The notes under the pieces were generated by a model, which was given only the letters and a program-made list of their open reading frames with translations, was not told the origin of the DNA and ran no database searches. Positions 5,644 to 5,645 of a DNA stretch of 5,645 nucleotides are shown here, one piece after another. The translations under genes were made by a program, and so were the position numbers. Origin of the DNA: Planctomycetaceae bacterium (GTDB lineage: Bacteria > Planctomycetota > Planctomycetia > Pirellulales > Thermoguttaceae); contig JAITDV010000176.1 of assembly GCA_031282385.1 (NCBI GenBank), positions 1 through 5,645 on the forward strand. Direction: 5' to 3'. Every line of letters starts with the position of its first letter. The first letter of the stretch is position 1.

Positions 5644-5645
5644 CT

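Overview
The window is AT-rich bacterial chromosome carrying part of a flagellar export-gate operon on the minus strand (fliO-fliP-fliQ, read right to left), a plus-strand folate gene (folK), and a minus-strand gene of the DUF1638 family. Between them lies an unusual amount of non-coding repeat DNA. Nothing marks the organism outright. A low-GC member of the Planctomycetota is my best inference: FliO and FliP have long extensions, most starts lack a clear Shine-Dalgarno site, and the DUF1638 protein resembles planctomycete versions I remember. A related phylum is possible.

Layout. Positions 1-67 are one end of a repeat element cut by the window edge. Positions 139-190 hold a copy of a second repeat, just downstream of fliQ (197-466). 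Positions 467-1231 are a 765-base gap between fliQ and fliP, two genes that are normally adjacent. The gap is filled with inverted repeats (514-613, 628-653, 768-914) and one complete 194-base element (984-1177). fliP (1232-2332) and fliO (about 2332-3603) follow, their ends overlapping by one base. Positions 3604-3960 form the divergent spacer between fliO and folK. folK (3961-4485) ends two bases before a second complete, inverted 194-base element (4488-4681). The DUF1638 gene (4747-5478) converges on that element, with a weak terminator-like hairpin between. The second repeat recurs at 5517-5570, possibly as the tail of a gene entering from the right edge.

How the genes work together. FliO is an assembly factor for the FliP ring. 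FliP and FliQ, with FliR (not in the window), form the membrane export gate of the flagellar type III secretion system. FolK acts in folate synthesis and the DUF1638 protein has no established function, so the right half is a separate set of genes.

The most notable observation is a non-autonomous transposon-like element (MITE): two full copies of identical length, about 94% identical and in opposite orientation, plus one partial copy. It has 19-base terminal inverted repeats, TA at each boundary and a long internal palindrome. One copy sits inside the flagellar operon.
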